Source: Corynebacterium yonathiae
GTDB taxonomy: Bacteria; Actinomycetota; Actinomycetes; Mycobacteriales; Mycobacteriaceae
Assembly: GCF_022288805.1 (NCBI RefSeq)
Contig: NZ_JAKOPM010000009.1
Location: 31,406 to 95,405, forward strand
Length of the DNA: 64,000 nucleotides
Direction of reading: 5' to 3'
Shown here: positions 35,689-45,177 of the stretch, in pieces
Layout: the number at the start of each line of letters is the position of its first letter
Position numbering within the stretch: position 1 is the first letter of the stretch
Notes under the pieces: model-generated
Seen by the model: only the letters and a program-made list of their open reading frames with translations
Databases searched by the model: none
Told to the model about the DNA's origin: nothing
Made by a program: the position numbers and the translations under genes

Positions 35689-35728
35689 GTGGGACGTAAC
35701 GCAAGCAACAACCTTAGGAGTATTCATC

Positions 35729-36262
35729 ATGTCCCTCGCAGCAGGTACCTACGCACTTGACCCAGCCCACACCGTTATCGGATTCGTCGCTAAGCACGCA
35801 ATGGTGACCAAGGTCCGCGGCAACTTCGCAGATTTTGAAGGCACCATTACCGTGGCCGAGAACATCGCTGAGTCCAACGCTCAGGCCACCATCCGTACCG
35901 CATCCATCTCCACTGGCAACGATGACCGCGATACCCACGTAAAGAACGAGGACTTCTTCGCGGTAGAGCAGTACCCAGAGATCACCTTCAAGGCCACCAA
36001 CCTCAACGTTGATGAGAATGGCAACGGCACCGTTACCGGTGGCCTCACCATCAAGAGCACCACCAAGTCCGTCGACCTTGACGTGGAAGATGTTGCTACC
36101 GCCGAGGACCCCTTTGGCAATACCCGCCTAGGCTTCGAAGCAACCACCAAGATCAACCGCAAGGACTTCGGCATCGACTTCAACGCTCCACTGAAGACCG
36201 GCGGCGTGCTGGTCTCCGAGGAGATCAAGATTGAGCTCGAGGTTTCTGCCATCAAGCAGTAG
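35729..36262 (+). CDS. YceI-family lipid-binding protein
   Basis: A 177-residue protein with the YceI lipocalin-like barrel: YALDPAHTVIGFVAKH at the N-terminus, VRGNFADFEGTI, and INRKDFGIDFNAPL. The family binds polyisoprenoids. There is no signal peptide, so it is cytoplasmic in this organism. The ATG at 35729 has TTAGGAG 8 bases upstream; a longer frame from 35543 crosses the promoter and is rejected. Monocistronic, with its own promoter and terminator. Confidence 0.92.
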   Translation: MSLAAGTYALDPAHTVIGFVAKHAMVTKVRGNFADFEGTITVAENIAESNAQATIRTASISTGNDDRDTHVKNEDFFAVEQYPEITFKATNLNVDENGNGTVTGGLTIKSTTKSVDLDVEDVATAEDPFGNTRLGFEATTKINRKDFGIDFNAPLKTGGVLVSEEIKIELEVSAIKQ

Positions 36263-36743
36263 GCCCGTAGCCCCAGACACACTAGAAGCATTAAGCTTCT
36301 CCAAGCCCGCAGCCACCTTCTGGCTGCGGGCTTTTCCTACGTCTTCCGGTATAGCGGTACAGCCACTTCTTACCCTTTGGAAGGCATTTCAGCCCCTCAG
36401 CGCCTCTGGATATCAGCCAATCAACGGGCTTTTCTTCACCTATAAAGGAAACAATTTCAAAGTCACCACAGGATAATCGGCTCTCGGGACCATATTGAGA
36501 ATGAAGGGGTGCAGTATCGAGCACCTTCGACTATTTGTAACTAGCGAGTCGACTATCAAAACCGCACCGGGGCACAAATCCACCGAACTTTTGTCGGCAA
36601 AACCCACACAGGTTGGGTTTTTGGAGCCGTGGCCGACAATGGACCACATAATGTTTATGTAAAATCAGGTTCGCAGCAATGTGCGCGCTTGTACATCGCT
36701 GGTAAGTTCCGGAGTGAGCAGTGCCACCAGATAGGTTAAACAG
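36263..36743. other. Intergenic region without a recognised gene
   Basis: 481 bp. It begins with the yceI terminator. A weak hairpin AAAACCCA/TGGGTTTT lies at 36599-36621. Short frames on both strands show no family features. It may hold gene remains. Confidence 0.5.
36304..36335 (+). terminator. Rho-independent terminator of yceI
   Basis: A 12-bp perfect stem (AGCCCGCAGCCA / TGGCTGCGGGCT), loop CCTTC, followed by TTTCC. Confidence 0.9.
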
Positions 36744-36977
36744 ATGAAACTACTTCTTCAGCTGCTCGAGCTGACAGCGTTGCTAATAACTTGCGTAGGA
36801 TTCGCCATCGGATTTAATGCAACCCACAATGCACTGACCTATATTCACGCTGAAGAAGCATTGGACGAGGCCACACGGCTGCTTGAGCAAGCTCAACAGA
36901 TGTTCATTGCCGCTACAGCCTGCGGGATTATTTTCCTAATCCTGTTCTTGGTTAGATTACTGAAATCGGTCAGCTAA
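36744..36977 (+). CDS. Small two-helix membrane protein
   Basis: 77 residues with two hydrophobic segments (LLQLLELTALLITCVGFAIG and FIAATACGIIFLILFLV) around a helical, acidic loop (EEALDEATRLLEQAQ). I do not recognise it. The codon use is less GC-biased than its neighbours. No clear ribosome binding site. Confidence 0.5.
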   Translation: MKLLLQLLELTALLITCVGFAIGFNATHNALTYIHAEEALDEATRLLEQAQQMFIAATACGIIFLILFLVRLLKSVS

Positions 36978-37216
36978 AAATAAAGAGACTGTAAATACCA
37001 AATAGGCAAAAGAGTGACAGCGCAGTGGTTGCATCCCTCAGTGTGGTGTAACGCTTGCTGATGGCCACTGACATCTTGCGCCACTTGAAGAGTGCGAGAC
37101 GGCAAAAACTGATCTAACAGGTCCACAGCGAGGTCCCAATACCCGCTGGGTATTTTGCTCCTAGAAGGCAGCGGAGCTTAGGACCCCAACCCCTCACCCT
37201 GCGTGACGGCGGTAAC

Positions 37217-37222
37217 TATAGT
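37217..37222 (+). promoter_or_regulatory. -10 element of pepN (leaderless)
   Basis: TATAGT followed by 8 bp and the ATG at 37231; no Shine-Dalgarno. Confidence 0.6.
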
Positions 37223-37230
37223 TCCTAAGT

Positions 37231-39756
37231 ATGACCGCACCACAAAATAAGACGCAGCACGAGTTGCTCCAAGAACGCGCAGCGGCGGTGGACCTGCGCG
37301 CCTATCACCTCCACCTCGATCTTTCGGAGGTACTCGATAGCCCCACCTACCGCGTGACTACCCGCCTCGAGCTGACCAGCAATGAGCCCGAGCTCTTCCT
37401 GGATTACCTGGGCGAATCGGTCGCGGAGTTAAAGGTCAATGGCACCCCGCAGGAGGTGGACTTTGATGGCAGCATCATCCAGCTGCACGGCGTGCCGGTA
37501 GGCGAGGAGCTGACCATCGAGGTCACCAGCCACTCCCGCTATTCGCGCACCGGCCAGGGTTTGCATCGCATGCACGATCAGGCCGATGACGCGACCTACC
37601 TGTACTCACACCTCGAGCCTTCCGATGCTCGCCGCATCTTCCCCTGCCTAGAGCAGCCAGATCTCAAGGCCATCTTCCACGTGCGCATGACCGCACCGAA
37701 GCAGTGGCAGATCCTCTCTAACCAACCAGAAGTCGAGCGCAGTGAGGATGACAATCTCGCCACCGTCACCTTCGCGCCGACGCCGCCGCTGTCGACCTAC
37801 CTGACTTCTTTTGCGGCAGGCCCTTATAAGTATCAAGAGCGTGCGTGGACCGCCCCGGATGGCAGCCACTCGGCACAGTTGCGCGCCTTTGCTCGCGCGT
37901 CCATGTTTGAGTACCTCGACGAAGAAATCTTGGACCTTACTGCCCAGGGCATGGACTTTTTCCACCAGAACTTTGGCTACCCCTACCCGTGGGGCAAGTA
38001 CGATTCCATCTTTGTGCCCGAATACAATCTCGGCGCGATGGAAAATCCCGGTTTGGTGACCTTCACGGAAAACTACATTTTCCGCTCCCACGCCACCCGC
38101 GCGCAGCATGCCGGCCGCGCGAATACCATCCTGCACGAGATGTCCCATATGTGGTTCGGCGACTTGGTTACGCCACAGTGGTGGGATGATCTATGGCTCA
38201 AGGAGTCATTCGCGGAGTTTATGGGCGCGGACTCTTCCGTGCACGGCACCGAGTACAGCGAGGCCTGGGCCAACTTTGCCGGCGCCCGCAAGAATTGGGC
38301 CTACCTGCAGGATCAGCTGCCCACCACGCACCCAATCAAGGCGGAAATCCCAGATGTGGATGCCGCGCGCCAGAATTTCGACGGCATCACCTATGCCAAG
38401 GGCGCGGCGGTGCTTAAGCAACTGGTGCACTATGTCGGTCGCGATAATTTCTACGCTGGGGCGCGCGACTACTTCCAAGAACACGCCTTCGCCGCCGCCA
38501 CCTTTGATGACCTCCTGAAGGCGCTAAAAAAGCACACGGACCGCGATCTTGATGCCTGGTCGCAGGCCTGGCTGCGCACGTGGGGCCCAGATACGCTCAC
38601 ACCGGAGCTGCACACCGAAGGCGAGAAGATTGCGGAGCTGGCCATCCTTGCAGAAGCCGAGGACGTCTGCCGGCCGCACCGCCTGACCGCCTCGCTTTTT
38701 GATGCCGACTTACACAAGTATCGCGAAATCGACATCGATCTCCCCGCCGGCGATGGCACCACCCGCACCATCATCGATGAGGCGGCCGGCCTTCCGGCTC
38801 CGGCATTGCTGCTGCTTAACGACGCCGACCATACCTACGCCAAGATCCGCTTCGACGAAGCCTCGCTAGATACGGCAAGGAACCGCCTGACCGAATTCGA
38901 AGATGATCTCACCCGCGCGATCATCTGGACCGCCCTGTGGAACCTCACCCGCGATGGGGAACTGTCGGTGGTTGACTATGTGGGGGACGTCGTCAAGCAT
39001 GAGGCTTTCGAGACCAATGCCACATTGCTGGCTGCTGCCTGCGCCAATGCCAATTTTGCCATCGCGCACTATGGTGCAGATGCTGACCGAGAGCAGCTCC
39101 GCGCCGACTATGCCGAGGCAATCTGGGGCCACCTGGCAAAGGCCGAACCTGCCTCGGATGCTCAGCTCGTGCTCGCTCGCGCTGCTATCCGCGCCCTGGC
39201 CGCAACGCCGGAGGAATCCGGCACCGAACGCCTGAGGGCCCTACTTGCCGGTGAGGTTGCCGAACTGCGCCTCGATCCTGAAATCCGCTGGTCCATCCTG
39301 CATGCACTCGCCGCCCGCGCTGCTGTGACACCAGCCGAGCTGGAAGGGGAAAGGCAGCACGATAATACGCTCACCGGTGCTACGGAATTCTTGGGCGCTA
39401 GCCATGCCTTCCCCACGCCAGAGACCAAGCGTGCCGCCTTCGATAAGGCGCTCACGCCGGGTGCTTACTCCAATGCCGAGGTAGACGCGCTCGTCGCCGG
39501 ATTCAATGCTCCGCGCTCTTCTGCGCTACAGGAGGCCTTTGCGGAGGAATTCTTCTCCCGCGTGGAAGATATCTGGGCCGCGCACCCCATCGAGATTGCC
39601 AACCGGCTCATCCGCGGCTTTTACCCGGAACTGCCCATGGCCGATGACGCCACTACGCGCCTGCTGCACCGTGAGCTGCCAGGAGCGCTGCGCCGCGTTC
39701 TCCTGGAATGCCGGGATAACCTGCGGCGCACCCTACGCGTGCGGGCTGGTCAATAG
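37231..39756 (+). CDS. pepN: Aminopeptidase N (M1 zinc metalloprotease)
   Basis: An 841-residue cytoplasmic aminopeptidase. The zinc site is HEMSH (residues 302-306) with the distal Glu325 in LKESFAE. The exopeptidase motif is GAMEN (268-272). The C-terminal ERAP1-like helical domain is present, so the length is normal for actinobacterial PepN. It removes N-terminal amino acids from peptides. It appears leaderless and monocistronic. Confidence 0.96.
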   Translation: MTAPQNKTQHELLQERAAAVDLRAYHLHLDLSEVLDSPTYRVTTRLELTSNEPELFLDYLGESVAELKVNGTPQEVDFDGSIIQLHGVPVGEELTIEVTSHSRYSRTGQGLHRMHDQADDATYLYSHLEPSDARRIFPCLEQPDLKAIFHVRMTAPKQWQILSNQPEVERSEDDNLATVTFAPTPPLSTYLTSFAAGPYKYQERAWTAPDGSHSAQLRAFARASMFEYLDEEILDLTAQGMDFFHQNFGYPYPWGKYDSIFVPEYNLGAMENPGLVTFTENYIFRSHATRAQHAGRANTILHEMSHMWFGDLVTPQWWDDLWLKESFAEFMGADSSVHGTEYSEAWANFAGARKNWAYLQDQLPTTHPIKAEIPDVDAARQNFDGITYAKGAAVLKQLVHYVGRDNFYAGARDYFQEHAFAAATFDDLLKALKKHTDRDLDAWSQAWLRTWGPDTLTPELHTEGEKIAELAILAEAEDVCRPHRLTASLFDADLHKYREIDIDLPAGDGTTRTIIDEAAGLPAPALLLLNDADHTYAKIRFDEASLDTARNRLTEFEDDLTRAIIWTALWNLTRDGELSVVDYVGDVVKHEAFETNATLLAAACANANFAIAHYGADADREQLRADYAEAIWGHLAKAEPASDAQLVLARAAIRALAATPEESGTERLRALLAGEVAELRLDPEIRWSILHALAARAAVTPAELEGERQHDNTLTGATEFLGASHAFPTPETKRAAFDKALTPGAYSNAEVDALVAGFNAPRSSALQEAFAEEFFSRVEDIWAAHPIEIANRLIRGFYPELPMADDATTRLLHRELPGALRRVLLECRDNLRRTLRVRAGQ

Positions 39757-39838
39757 ACTGTACCGTCCTGCGTTCGCGCTCTGCTTCCCCTCGGGTCACA
39801 CTGTGTTTAACAGTTGTTGATCCGGGGGGAATCTACAT

Positions 39839-40387
39839 ATGACACTGAGCCATAATCGCAGTGACGAAGAACTAGTTGATGCCTTTATTGAGGGGGATAA
39901 TAAAGCCTTTTCCACCATCGTGGAACGCCACCGCACGCGGCTGACCACCGTGGCACGGCGCTACACCAGAAACGAGCACGATGCCCAAGATGTGGTCCAG
40001 GAAGCCTTCCTGCGCGCCAGCTGCAACCTGCACTCTTATCGCCGCGAATCCGCGCTATCGACTTGGCTCCACCGGCTAGTGAAAAACTCTGGCTATGACT
40101 ACCTCAACCATCGCTCGAACAGGGAAAATGCTTCATTAGATACGGAGGACTTTGAAGACGATCGCAACCCGCTGCTCGCGCATAATCCTTCCGAAAACCT
40201 AGCGGAGCAGCTGACGGTGCGCGAGGCCATGCAGTTGCTGCGTGAGGATCAGCGTGAAGCGCTGGTGCTTACCGACGTCGCCGGTTTCCGCGTCGGTGAA
40301 GTCGCCACCGTCCAAGGGGTAAAGCCCGGCACCATTAAATCCCGTTGCGCCCGAGCGCGGGAAGTCCTACGCGCTGCCATTGGGTGA
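39839..40387 (+). CDS. sigM: ECF sigma factor SigM
   Basis: A 182-residue extracytoplasmic-function sigma factor. Region 2 is AFSTIVERHRTRL to DAQDVVQEAFLRA, and region 4 is LREDQREALVLTDVAGFRVGEVA to KPGTIKSRCARARE. The position directly before trxB-trxA matches actinobacterial sigM, which controls disulfide-stress genes in C. glutamicum. GGGGGGAA lies before the ATG. No anti-sigma gene follows; only 84 bp separate it from trxB. Confidence 0.92.
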   Translation: MTLSHNRSDEELVDAFIEGDNKAFSTIVERHRTRLTTVARRYTRNEHDAQDVVQEAFLRASCNLHSYRRESALSTWLHRLVKNSGYDYLNHRSNRENASLDTEDFEDDRNPLLAHNPSENLAEQLTVREAMQLLREDQREALVLTDVAGFRVGEVATVQGVKPGTIKSRCARAREVLRAAIG

Positions 40388-40471
40388 GTTTGCTAATACC
40401 GACGTTTGGCAATGTGGCGGGTAGACTCATGGCGTTACGCGAAACCACACTCTGATTTAAGGGAGTTAGCA

Positions 40472-41398
40472 ATGACCGTCCACGATGTTGCCATCGTAGG
40501 TTCCGGCCCTGCCGGTTATACCGCCGCGCTGTACGCAGCACGCGCTGAGCTCAACCCGATTGTCTTCGAGGGCTTCGAGTACGGCGGCGAGCTTATGAAT
40601 ACTACCGAGGTAGAAAATTACCCCGGTTTCCAAAAGGGCATCATGGGCCCAGAGCTCATGGAGGAAATGCGCGCCCAAGCTATCCGCTTCGGTGCGGATT
40701 TGCGCATGGAAGTCGTTGACTCCGTAGAGCTGGAAGGCGATATTAAAAAGCTGCACGTGGGTGACGAGCTCTTCGAGGCCCGCGCCGTCATCCTCGCCAC
40801 CGGTGCCGCCCCGCGCCACCTTGGCGTTCCAGGTGAGGAAGAACTTACCGGCCGCGGCGTTTCTACCTGCGCTACGTGCGATGGTTTCTTCTTCAAGGAC
40901 CACAATATTGCGGTTATCGGCGGCGGCGACTCCGCCATGGAGGAAGCAACCTTCCTCACCAAGTTCGCCGACTCTGTCACCATTGTGAATCGCTCCGAGA
41001 ACTTCCGCGCCTCCAAGATCATGCTGGAGCGCGCCCAGGCCAACGAGAAGATTAAGTGGGAAACCAATAAAGTCGTCGAGGAGGTCATTGATGCCGATGG
41101 CAAGGTCGGCGGCCTCAAGCTCAAGGACGTCACCAATGGCGAGACCTCTACCTTGGACGTAACTGCCATGTTCGTAGCAATTGGCCATGATCCGCGCTCG
41201 TCCTTCCTCAATGATCAGGTCGAGCTGAATGACAACGGTTATGTTGTAGTTGAACAACCCTCCACCAAGACCTCCCTGCCAGGCGTTTTCGCCTGCGGCG
41301 ACTTGGTAGATGACCATTACCAGCAGGCAATTACCGCAGCCGGCTCCGGTTGCCGCGCGGCAATTGATGCGGAACATTTTCTCGCAGAAAGCCGTTAA
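40472..41398 (+). CDS. trxB: Thioredoxin reductase
   Basis: A 308-residue FAD/NADPH enzyme that reduces thioredoxin. The FAD motif is [10 protein letters not shown] (10-19), the redox pair is Cys133/Cys136 (STCATCDG), and the NADPH motif is [10 protein letters not shown]. The start [10 protein letters not shown] at 40472 has GGGAG upstream; the longer frame from 40406 is rejected. It is followed 6 bp later by trxA. Confidence 0.97.
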   Translation: MTVHDVAIVGSGPAGYTAALYAARAELNPIVFEGFEYGGELMNTTEVENYPGFQKGIMGPELMEEMRAQAIRFGADLRMEVVDSVELEGDIKKLHVGDELFEARAVILATGAAPRHLGVPGEEELTGRGVSTCATCDGFFFKDHNIAVIGGGDSAMEEATFLTKFADSVTIVNRSENFRASKIMLERAQANEKIKWETNKVVEEVIDADGKVGGLKLKDVTNGETSTLDVTAMFVAIGHDPRSSFLNDQVELNDNGYVVVEQPSTKTSLPGVFACGDLVDDHYQQAITAAGSGCRAAIDAEHFLAESR

Positions 41399-41404
41399 AT
41401 CAGT

Positions 41405-41728
41405 ATGAGCAACGTCAAGAAAGTAACCACCGATACGTTCCGTAAGGACGTCATCGAATCCGATAAGCCCGTCGTCGTCGACTTCTGGGCCGAATGGTGT
41501 GGCCCCTGCAAGAAGCTTTCCCCCATCCTGGAAGAGGTAGCGGAGGAGCTGGACGGCGAGGTCACCATTGCCAAGGTCAACGTCGATGAAGAGCGCAACT
41601 TAGGCGCCATGTTCCAGATCATGTCCATCCCTAACGTGCTGATTTTCAACCACGGCGAGAAGGTAGATGAATTTGTTGGTCTGCGTTCTAAAGATGACAT
41701 CGTGGCGCAAGTGAAAAAGCAGCTGTAA
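41405..41728 (+). CDS. trxA: Thioredoxin
   Basis: A 107-residue thioredoxin with the active site WCGPC (Cys32, Cys35) and the cis-Pro segment MSIPNVLIF. It is the substrate of the neighbouring TrxB; together they form a complete reducing system. Often named trxC in mycobacteria and C. glutamicum. Confidence 0.96.
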   Translation: MSNVKKVTTDTFRKDVIESDKPVVVDFWAEWCGPCKKLSPILEEVAEELDGEVTIAKVNVDEERNLGAMFQIMSIPNVLIFNHGEKVDEFVGLRSKDDIVAQVKKQL

Positions 41729-41731
41729 CTG

Positions 41732-41755
41732 TTAATCTAATTTCTATTAGATTAA
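41732..41755. repeat. Perfect inverted repeat after trxA
   Basis: A 10-bp stem (TTAATCTAAT / ATTAGATTAA) with loop TTCT. No U run follows, so it may act as a weak terminator, an mRNA end stabiliser, or a protein site upstream of cwlM. Confidence 0.65.
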
Positions 41756-41815
41756 GCGTGTAGAAATTCTGGAATGCGGCCCAAACTAAAGCGGGCTGTG
41801 AAAGGGGTATAAGGC

Positions 41816-42997
41816 GTGAATCGCGTTCTTCGAGTCGGCGATACAAGTGTGCGTGTAGCTGAGGCTCGCGCCACCTTGGCCCGTCTCGGCCTCTTGTCAG
41901 ATTTCAAGGGGGAACTTTCTGCGTGGAAGAAGCAGAAGTACTCCGAGAGCGACAAGAGCTTTGATGCCAATTTGTCTGAGGCCCTCAAGGCCTTCCAGCA
42001 ATCGCGTGGCATCGTGCCCACGGGCGAGATCGATGATCTCACCCTGCGCGAACTACGCCAAGCCTCGTACACGCTGGGCAGCCGAGTACTTAGCTATGAG
42101 CCTGCAAATGAGCTAGTGGGAGACGATATCTCTCAGCTGCAGCAGCAGCTGCAGGAGCTGGGCTTCTACCAGCAGCGAGTAGACGGCCACTTCGGCACCA
42201 ATACTCACGCAGCACTGAAGGAATACCAGCACAACTGTGGCCTGCAAGAAGATGGTGTGTGCGGCCCCGCCACCATTCGCGCCCTGGGACTGCTCGGCCG
42301 CCGCATCACCGGCGGCTCCGCGCACAATATTCAGGAGCGCGAACGCGTGCGCAACGCCGGCCCTAAGCTGGCGGGCAAACGCGTCGTGATCGATCCCGCC
42401 TTGAGCGGTGGCGAAGCCGGCCAACTGGTCAAGGGCCGCTTCGGGGATATTTCTGAGCAGGAAATCCTGTGGGATCTCACCCAGCGCATCGAAGGACGCA
42501 TGATTGCCGCCGGCATGGAGACCATCATCTCCCGTCCTCGGACCTCCGATGCGGACGTTAAGTCCCGCGCCGAGCTAGCCAATGCCTTCGACGCGGACAT
42601 TGTGATTTCTTTGGCCTGCGATTCTTATCCCAATGAGAAGGCCAATGGTGTTGCCACCTTTTACTTCGGCTCCGAACTAGGCAATTCCTCGCTCATTGGT
42701 GAGACCCTCTCCGGGTTCATCCAACGCGAAATTGTCGCACGCACCGAGCTACTGGACTGCGGCAACCACGGCCGCACCTGGGACCTGTTGCGTCTAACCC
42801 AGATGCCGGTCATCCAGATCGTGCTGGGCTACTTGACCAACCCAGAGGATATAAAGATCCTCACCAATCCATCCCGCCGCGATGACATCGCGGAGGCGAT
42901 CGTCATTGCCGTAAAGCGCATGTATCTCATGGAGCAGGACACCGCCGTAACCGGAACCTATAAATTCTCTGAACTCCTTCAAGCTGAGCAGTCCTAA
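41816..42997 (+). CDS. cwlM: CwlM-type amidase-like protein (probably non-catalytic)
   Basis: 393 residues: two peptidoglycan-binding domains (about 1-75 and 95-165) and an Amidase_3 domain (about 185-370). The zinc and catalytic residues of active amidases are missing: GHGG is replaced by ALSGG (VVIDPALSGG), the SIHAN histidine by SLACD, and the final Glu by VIQIVLGYL. The C-terminus TAVTGTYKFSEL is a Thr-rich tail like the phosphorylated end of mycobacterial CwlM, which regulates MurA rather than cutting peptidoglycan. Starts at GTG 41816 after GGGG. Confidence 0.9.
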   Translation: MNRVLRVGDTSVRVAEARATLARLGLLSDFKGELSAWKKQKYSESDKSFDANLSEALKAFQQSRGIVPTGEIDDLTLRELRQASYTLGSRVLSYEPANELVGDDISQLQQQLQELGFYQQRVDGHFGTNTHAALKEYQHNCGLQEDGVCGPATIRALGLLGRRITGGSAHNIQERERVRNAGPKLAGKRVVIDPALSGGEAGQLVKGRFGDISEQEILWDLTQRIEGRMIAAGMETIISRPRTSDADVKSRAELANAFDADIVISLACDSYPNEKANGVATFYFGSELGNSSLIGETLSGFIQREIVARTELLDCGNHGRTWDLLRLTQMPVIQIVLGYLTNPEDIKILTNPSRRDDIAEAIVIAVKRMYLMEQDTAVTGTYKFSELLQAEQS

Positions 42998-43091
42998 GTC
43001 AACGAGATTCGCCCACATATCTTGGCTCAAAACGAGTCGTGCGATTAGTATCTACTGATAATCTTCATTTCTACAATTTGAATGGATCTTC

Positions 43092-44453
43092 ATGATGGAT
43101 GCTTCGAGCCCCACCGCGATCTCTCCCAAGGAAATGCGACGTGTAGTAGCTGCAACCACGATCGGTACAGCGATCGAATGGTACGACTATTTCCTATACG
43201 CTGCAGTAGCCGGACTCGTTTTTAACCAAGTAATGTTTTCTCCCTTAACCGGAAGTTTGGCCAGCATTGTGTCTTTCGCTTCTGTGGGACTATCGTTTTT
43301 GTTTCGGCCCCTCGGTGCGTTTTTAGCGGGCTACTATGGAGATCGCTACGGTCGACGAATCGTACTCATGGTCACACTTTTCTCAATGGGGGGCGCAACC
43401 ACTTTAATCGGCCTCTTACCCACTTACGAAACGGTAGGACTATGGGCTCCCATTATGCTCATTTTTCTCCGCATTATTCAAGGGATTTCCGCTGGAGGCG
43501 AGTGGGGATCAGCGGTATTGCTAGCGGTTGAACATGCTCCGAACCATAAGCGCGGCCTCTACGGTGCCGGACCACAAATTGGAGTTCCCATCGGACTGCT
43601 CATGTCCTCCGGGGTTTTGGCCATCATGGATAGAATCGCGCCCGGAGATGCATTCTTTCAGTGGGGTTGGCGAGTCCCCTTCTTACTTTCCTTCGTGCTA
43701 GTTGTTGTAGGTTACTTGGTAAGAATCGGCGTCGATGAATCGCCGGTTTTCGAAGTTATAGAAGACAACAAAGGGCATCAGCGTCCGAATCCCATTGGCG
43801 TTCTTTTCAAACAGCATCTTCCTCTTGTATTTGTCGCTGCACTGGTATTTGCAGGCAACGGAGCAGTCGGCTATATGACAGCAGGAGGCTATATTCAAAG
43901 TTATGCTACCAACCCAGAAGGACCCATTTCCTTTGAGCGCAGTGATGTGCTCAACGCAGTCACTTTATCTGCCGTCACATGGTTAATATTCACCCTGTTC
44001 GCCGGCTGGGTGTCCGACTATATCGGTAGGCGTAGAACGTACCTCATTGGATTCGTCGTTCAGGCAATTGGAGCTGGAATACTCTTCCCACTGGTTGACA
44101 CAGCTTCACTAGGACTTCTTTATGTTGCGCTTATCTTTCTAACTGTAGGGCTAGGACTAACTTATGGTGCCCAGTCCGCCATGTATGCTGAACTCTACCC
44201 AGCATCTATTCGTGCATCAGGGGTATCGGTATCCTATGCCATTGGATCAATTCTCGGCGGCGCGTTTGCACCTATGATCGCAGCATCTTTAGTAGATGCA
44301 ACGGGAACAACAGTTGCGGTTACGATCTATCTAGTAGCTGCAAGCCTCATAGGTTTGACTGCCATTTTGCTTCTCCAAGAAAGAAAAGGTATCCCTCTCA
44401 GCCCTGATTTTGAAACGGAACAATCTAAGAGTCCGTTTGTTTTTGGTAAGTAG
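43092..44453 (+). CDS. MHS-type MFS transporter (metabolite:proton symporter)
   Basis: 453 residues, 12 helices. The MHS family signature is present: GTAIEWYDYFLY near the N-terminus, FRPLGAFLAGYYGDRYGRR between helices 2 and 3, and LRIIQGISAGGEWGSAVLLA. Family members carry shikimate, alpha-ketoglutarate, citrate, proline or betaine. Substrate unknown. ATG at 43092 or 43095. The base composition is noticeably more AT-rich than neighbouring genes, and it interrupts the usual cwlM-parB neighbourhood, so it may have been acquired. Confidence 0.88.
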   Translation: MMDASSPTAISPKEMRRVVAATTIGTAIEWYDYFLYAAVAGLVFNQVMFSPLTGSLASIVSFASVGLSFLFRPLGAFLAGYYGDRYGRRIVLMVTLFSMGGATTLIGLLPTYETVGLWAPIMLIFLRIIQGISAGGEWGSAVLLAVEHAPNHKRGLYGAGPQIGVPIGLLMSSGVLAIMDRIAPGDAFFQWGWRVPFLLSFVLVVVGYLVRIGVDESPVFEVIEDNKGHQRPNPIGVLFKQHLPLVFVAALVFAGNGAVGYMTAGGYIQSYATNPEGPISFERSDVLNAVTLSAVTWLIFTLFAGWVSDYIGRRRTYLIGFVVQAIGAGILFPLVDTASLGLLYVALIFLTVGLGLTYGAQSAMYAELYPASIRASGVSVSYAIGSILGGAFAPMIAASLVDATGTTVAVTIYLVAASLIGLTAILLLQERKGIPLSPDFETEQSKSPFVFGK

Positions 44454-45177
44454 CCTGAAGAAAAGTGGACAGAGCTATCCGATTTCACTCATCTTCACTG
44501 CGTCCATTTTATTGGTAATTTCGTGGAATTTCGGACAGATGATCCGAGTTGAACGCACTCTGCTCGACAAGCTGCATCTGTCATTGGACTGATTTTTAAT
44601 CGGTTCACAGGACCACCCCACGTCCTGCTAACGCACCTGCACCCCGAGCGCATCGGATGTGTAATTTTGGGGTGTGCTAATTACTTCTACTACTTTTGGC
44701 ATTGATGAAGAGTGCCGAATCCCTCACAGGTGGATTCTAGACTTACGCACAGGGATTTGAATATATAAAGCAAACTCGGCAGAAATGCAGTATTCGCAAA
44801 TAATTCGTCATACCCAAGTTAGCAAATCAGACGACACGAGAGACCTCTCAGAGGTCTACGTTCGTATCACATCCAAATAGAAGGCGGAGTCAATCAAAAA
44901 TTCAGAAGGCTGTTAGCCGTAGCCTTTAAGCGTTAAATAATCAGTGCTGCTACCAACTTTGCCTTTGGATTAAAAGACCGAATATTTTAAGTGACCGCCT
45001 GCTATCACCGGAGTGGGTAGCGCCAAACGACGAGACTACGATAACCATGGTCTCACACTACGATCTAAATCGAACAACACCCGCCGTAAGGATCATTCAG
45101 ACAAATAGGAGTTCAAAATAGACAACACGCTGGCCCCCGAACCAAAGATTTGATTAAGCTTTCCACTTTTCCCACAG
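44454..45177. other. Long AT-rich intergenic region, no gene seen
   Basis: 724 bp between the MHS transporter and parB. No family-like ORF, tRNA or transposase fragment was found. The one clear structure is the inverted repeat at 44841-44857. Confidence 0.6.
44841..44857. repeat. Short inverted repeat
   Basis: AGACCTC and GAGGTCT separated by TCA; 7-bp perfect stem, no U tract. Confidence 0.5.

Noticed and set aside
40466..41377. 303-codon minus-strand frame opposite trxB
   Set aside because: Shadow of trxB; composition follows the sense gene.
44454..45177. Insertion-sequence remnant between the MHS transporter and parB
   Set aside because: No transposase-like translation and no terminal inverted repeats could be found.
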